DNA of 25,380 bases from a bacterium (lineage in GTDB: Bacteria > Bdellovibrionota_C > UBA2361 > OMII01), in contig JAFMIS010000004.1 of assembly GCA_017853915.1 (NCBI GenBank), forward strand, positions 1-25,380. The letters are read 5' to 3'. Below the pieces are notes generated by a model that was not told the origin of the DNA, searched no databases, and saw only the letters and a list, made by a program, of their open reading frames with translations. This document shows positions 24,218 to 25,380 of this stretch, in pieces. Positions within the stretch are counted from its first letter, which is position 1; each line of letters opens with the position of its first letter. A program made the translations under genes and the position numbers.

Positions 24218-24925
24218 CTATTCTCTATCTCGGAACATCGAGGCTCGAATGCTCGCCCTCTCGGCCGGTACACCGAATTCTCTCACCCAACGCTCCTCAT
24301 CCTGTGCGACCAAAGCGAGGTCTTCGAAGCGTGCTGAGGAGATCAGAGGCTGGATGATCTCCCGTGTCTTGGGCGTATAGTCTCCACGGTACCGAAGGTC
24401 GAAGAGAAACTCCTTGACCGTCGTAGGAAGGTCGTTCCATGAAGTGGAGCCATACTTTTGCTCTGTTTCTGGCTTCGACAGTATTCGCTTAATATCGGCG
24501 ATGACCTCAGGGGTCGTAATCTCCTCAAAGAGCCTCTGCTGAACGGAGAGATCGATAATCGGAGCAGTCGTTTCCCGATTCTTAACAAACAATTCAGCCG
24601 CTCGGCCGCGTAACCCGGCCCCGGCCGCGAGGCGGATCGCGTCAGGGCGGCGCATTCCTGCCGCCATTAGCTCTCGAGCAACCTGCAACTGGGTCCTCTG
24701 ACCCATGTCGTAGCCGCGCCCGAGTGTCACCCCGCTGTGTCCGCCGGGCCATGAGATGTGGCGACTGAAAAAGGGCCCTGGCATCTCCGTACCCTCGGCA
24801 TCAAAGGTGCTCTGTCCGAACCGGACTCTTAGATGGGGACTCCCTGGATCCACGCGGACTGGGGTTGAAGACCAGGGAAAGTAGTGCGAGTGCGCCTCGC
24901 CTCGAGCAGTTGCTCCGCTCCTCAT
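24218..24925 (-). CDS. Putative pesticin/T4-lysozyme-like muramidase
   Basis: 235 residues, no signal peptide or membrane segment. The core WPGGHSGVTLGRGYDMGQRT (about 59-78) resembles the stretch in pesticin-like and T4-type lysozymes around the catalytic Thr (TIGIGH in T4 lysozyme), and the upstream EGTEMPGPFFSR may hold the catalytic Glu. The rest is helical, with FLFDLRYRGDYT toward the end. If right, it cleaves peptidoglycan and must leave the cytosol by another route, such as a phage holin, type VI secretion or lysis, or else be toxic to outsiders. GAGAGGAT provides a good ribosome site before ATG 24925. The upstream gene on the same strand codes for a membrane protein, 94 bases away. 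Family assignment is from memory of motifs only. Confidence 0.45.
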   Translation of the reverse strand: MRSGATARGEAHSHYFPWSSTPVRVDPGSPHLRVRFGQSTFDAEGTEMPGPFFSRHISWPGGHSGVTLGRGYDMGQRTQLQVARELMAAGMRRPDAIRLAAGAGLRGRAAELFVKNRETTAPIIDLSVQQRLFEEITTPEVIADIKRILSKPETEQKYGSTSWNDLPTTVKEFLFDLRYRGDYTPKTREIIQPLISSARFEDLALVAQDEERWVREFGVPAERASIRASMFRDRE

Positions 24926-24952
24926 AGGTATCCTCTCAGGAAACGAATCGCT

Positions 24953-24967
24953 CCCTCACCGTGAGGG
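24953..24967 (-). repeat. GC-rich hairpin between the last two minus-strand genes
   Basis: CCCTCA (24953-24958) and TGAGGG (24962-24967) form a perfect stem with a 3-base loop, 28 bases ahead of the muramidase-like ATG. On the minus strand no T-run follows it. A second short stem, GGCG/CGCC (24993-24996 and 25000-25003), has its run of T before, not after, the stem. So neither is a standard terminator. Confidence 0.35.
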
Positions 24968-25019
24968 GATCGTAGGCCGTAGAGTGTTATTCGGCGTTAC
25001 GCCAAAAAAGTTTCGTGGG

Positions 25020-25380
25020 TTAAAAAGATCGTCGCTGAGCTAAGCGCCGAGAAAGACGACGAGCTGCCGCCAGCAAAAGAAATAGGGCAAAGAGTGCCGA
25101 GGGTAACCAGCGAAACCTATGCCATATGCTGGCAGGAGAGGGATACATGCGACGGGCCTCATCTGCCCATCGCGCTACCAGTTTAGTACGAAGAGCGGAG
25201 TCCGCTCCCCAGGTGCCATCAGGACTGAGAGCCGCTGCCGCCTCAGCGCTGACCGGCAGACCCTTCAAGAGTAGAGGATCTGAAAGCTGCACGAGCCGAG
25301 AGTGGGGATCTATAATAAACGCCCCGAAGAGATCATTCACTAAATTCCACCGATTACCGGCCGTGACCGCGTCGTAGGCA
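25020..25380 (-). CDS. Membrane protein, C-terminal part (5' end outside window)
   Basis: The frame is open to the window edge and codes for at least 119 residues, ending in TAA at 25020. The visible part has a soluble segment (RWNLVNDLFGAFIIDPHSR, SRLVQLSDPLLLKGLP), a helical stretch (LRTKLVARWADEARRMYP), one strong transmembrane helix (WLPSALFALFLLLAAARR) and a very basic tail, RRLSRRLAQRRSF, expected in the cytosol. A GTG at 25340 with GGTGGA upstream could be an internal or true start. I do not recognise the family. It is upstream of the muramidase candidate on the same strand, so the two may be related in function. Confidence 0.55.
   Translation of the reverse strand, partial: AYDAVTAGNRWNLVNDLFGAFIIDPHSRLVQLSDPLLLKGLPVSAEAAAALSPDGTWGADSALRTKLVARWADEARRMYPSPASIWHRFRWLPSALFALFLLLAAARRLSRRLAQRRSF

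Noticed and set aside
24993..25010. Intrinsic terminator from the GGCG/CGCC stem and A-run
   Set aside because: On the minus strand the T-run precedes the stem, and on the plus strand A follows it, so it does not fit a terminator in either direction.
1..25380. tRNA genes, CRISPR arrays, insertion sequences and attachment sites
   Set aside because: I looked for cloverleaf ends, regular direct repeats and transposase motifs and saw none.

Overview
This is a chromosomal window of moderate GC (mid-50s by eye) from a Gram-negative bacterium. The Gram-negative evidence is two lipoproteins with outer-membrane-type lipoboxes, a periplasm-facing lytic transglycosylase and a HrpB helicase. The sdhCAB operon has one fused diheme cytochrome b subunit, and there is a DUF4286 protein. 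These are common in deltaproteobacterial, Bdellovibrionota/Myxococcota-like and Bacteroidetes lineages, but I cannot name the organism. No tRNA, rRNA, insertion sequence, prophage block or CRISPR array is visible. TAG, TAA and TGA are all used as ordinary stops.

Left part (1-6.6 kb): the 3' end of a metallothionein-like gene faces argS. Next come a DoxX membrane protein with cysteine-rich ends, a proteasome-like Ntn-hydrolase homologue with serine at the mature N-terminus, and a DUF4286 protein. An mgtE Mg2+ channel gene lies downstream of a large lipoprotein gene on the same strand.

Middle (6.7-14.2 kb): a marR regulator has a perfect inverted repeat over its ribosome binding site. A CNNM/CorC-type transporter gene follows, then on the minus strand a GH13 glycosidase gene with hrpB directly behind it, and a compact solitary HerA-like ATPase.

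Right part (14.4-25.4 kb): a tight sdhC-sdhA-sdhB operon for complex II is followed by a DUF3298-type lipoprotein, a DusC-like tRNA dihydrouridine synthase and a SWIM-SNF2 helicase whose start overlaps the dus stop. A cell-wall group closes the window: an SLT transglycosylase whose probable membrane anchor is cut by an in-frame TAG, a small charged protein, a pesticin/T4-lysozyme-like muramidase candidate on the other strand, and the C-terminal part of a membrane protein running off the edge.

Most of the window is housekeeping. The items most worth a second look are the Ser1 proteasome-like protein (2525-3220), the amber-split transglycosylase (22825-23928), the muramidase with its neighbours (23.9-25.4 kb), the marR operator, and the orphan HerA ATPase. 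I do not see a clear multi-gene defence or biosynthetic system.
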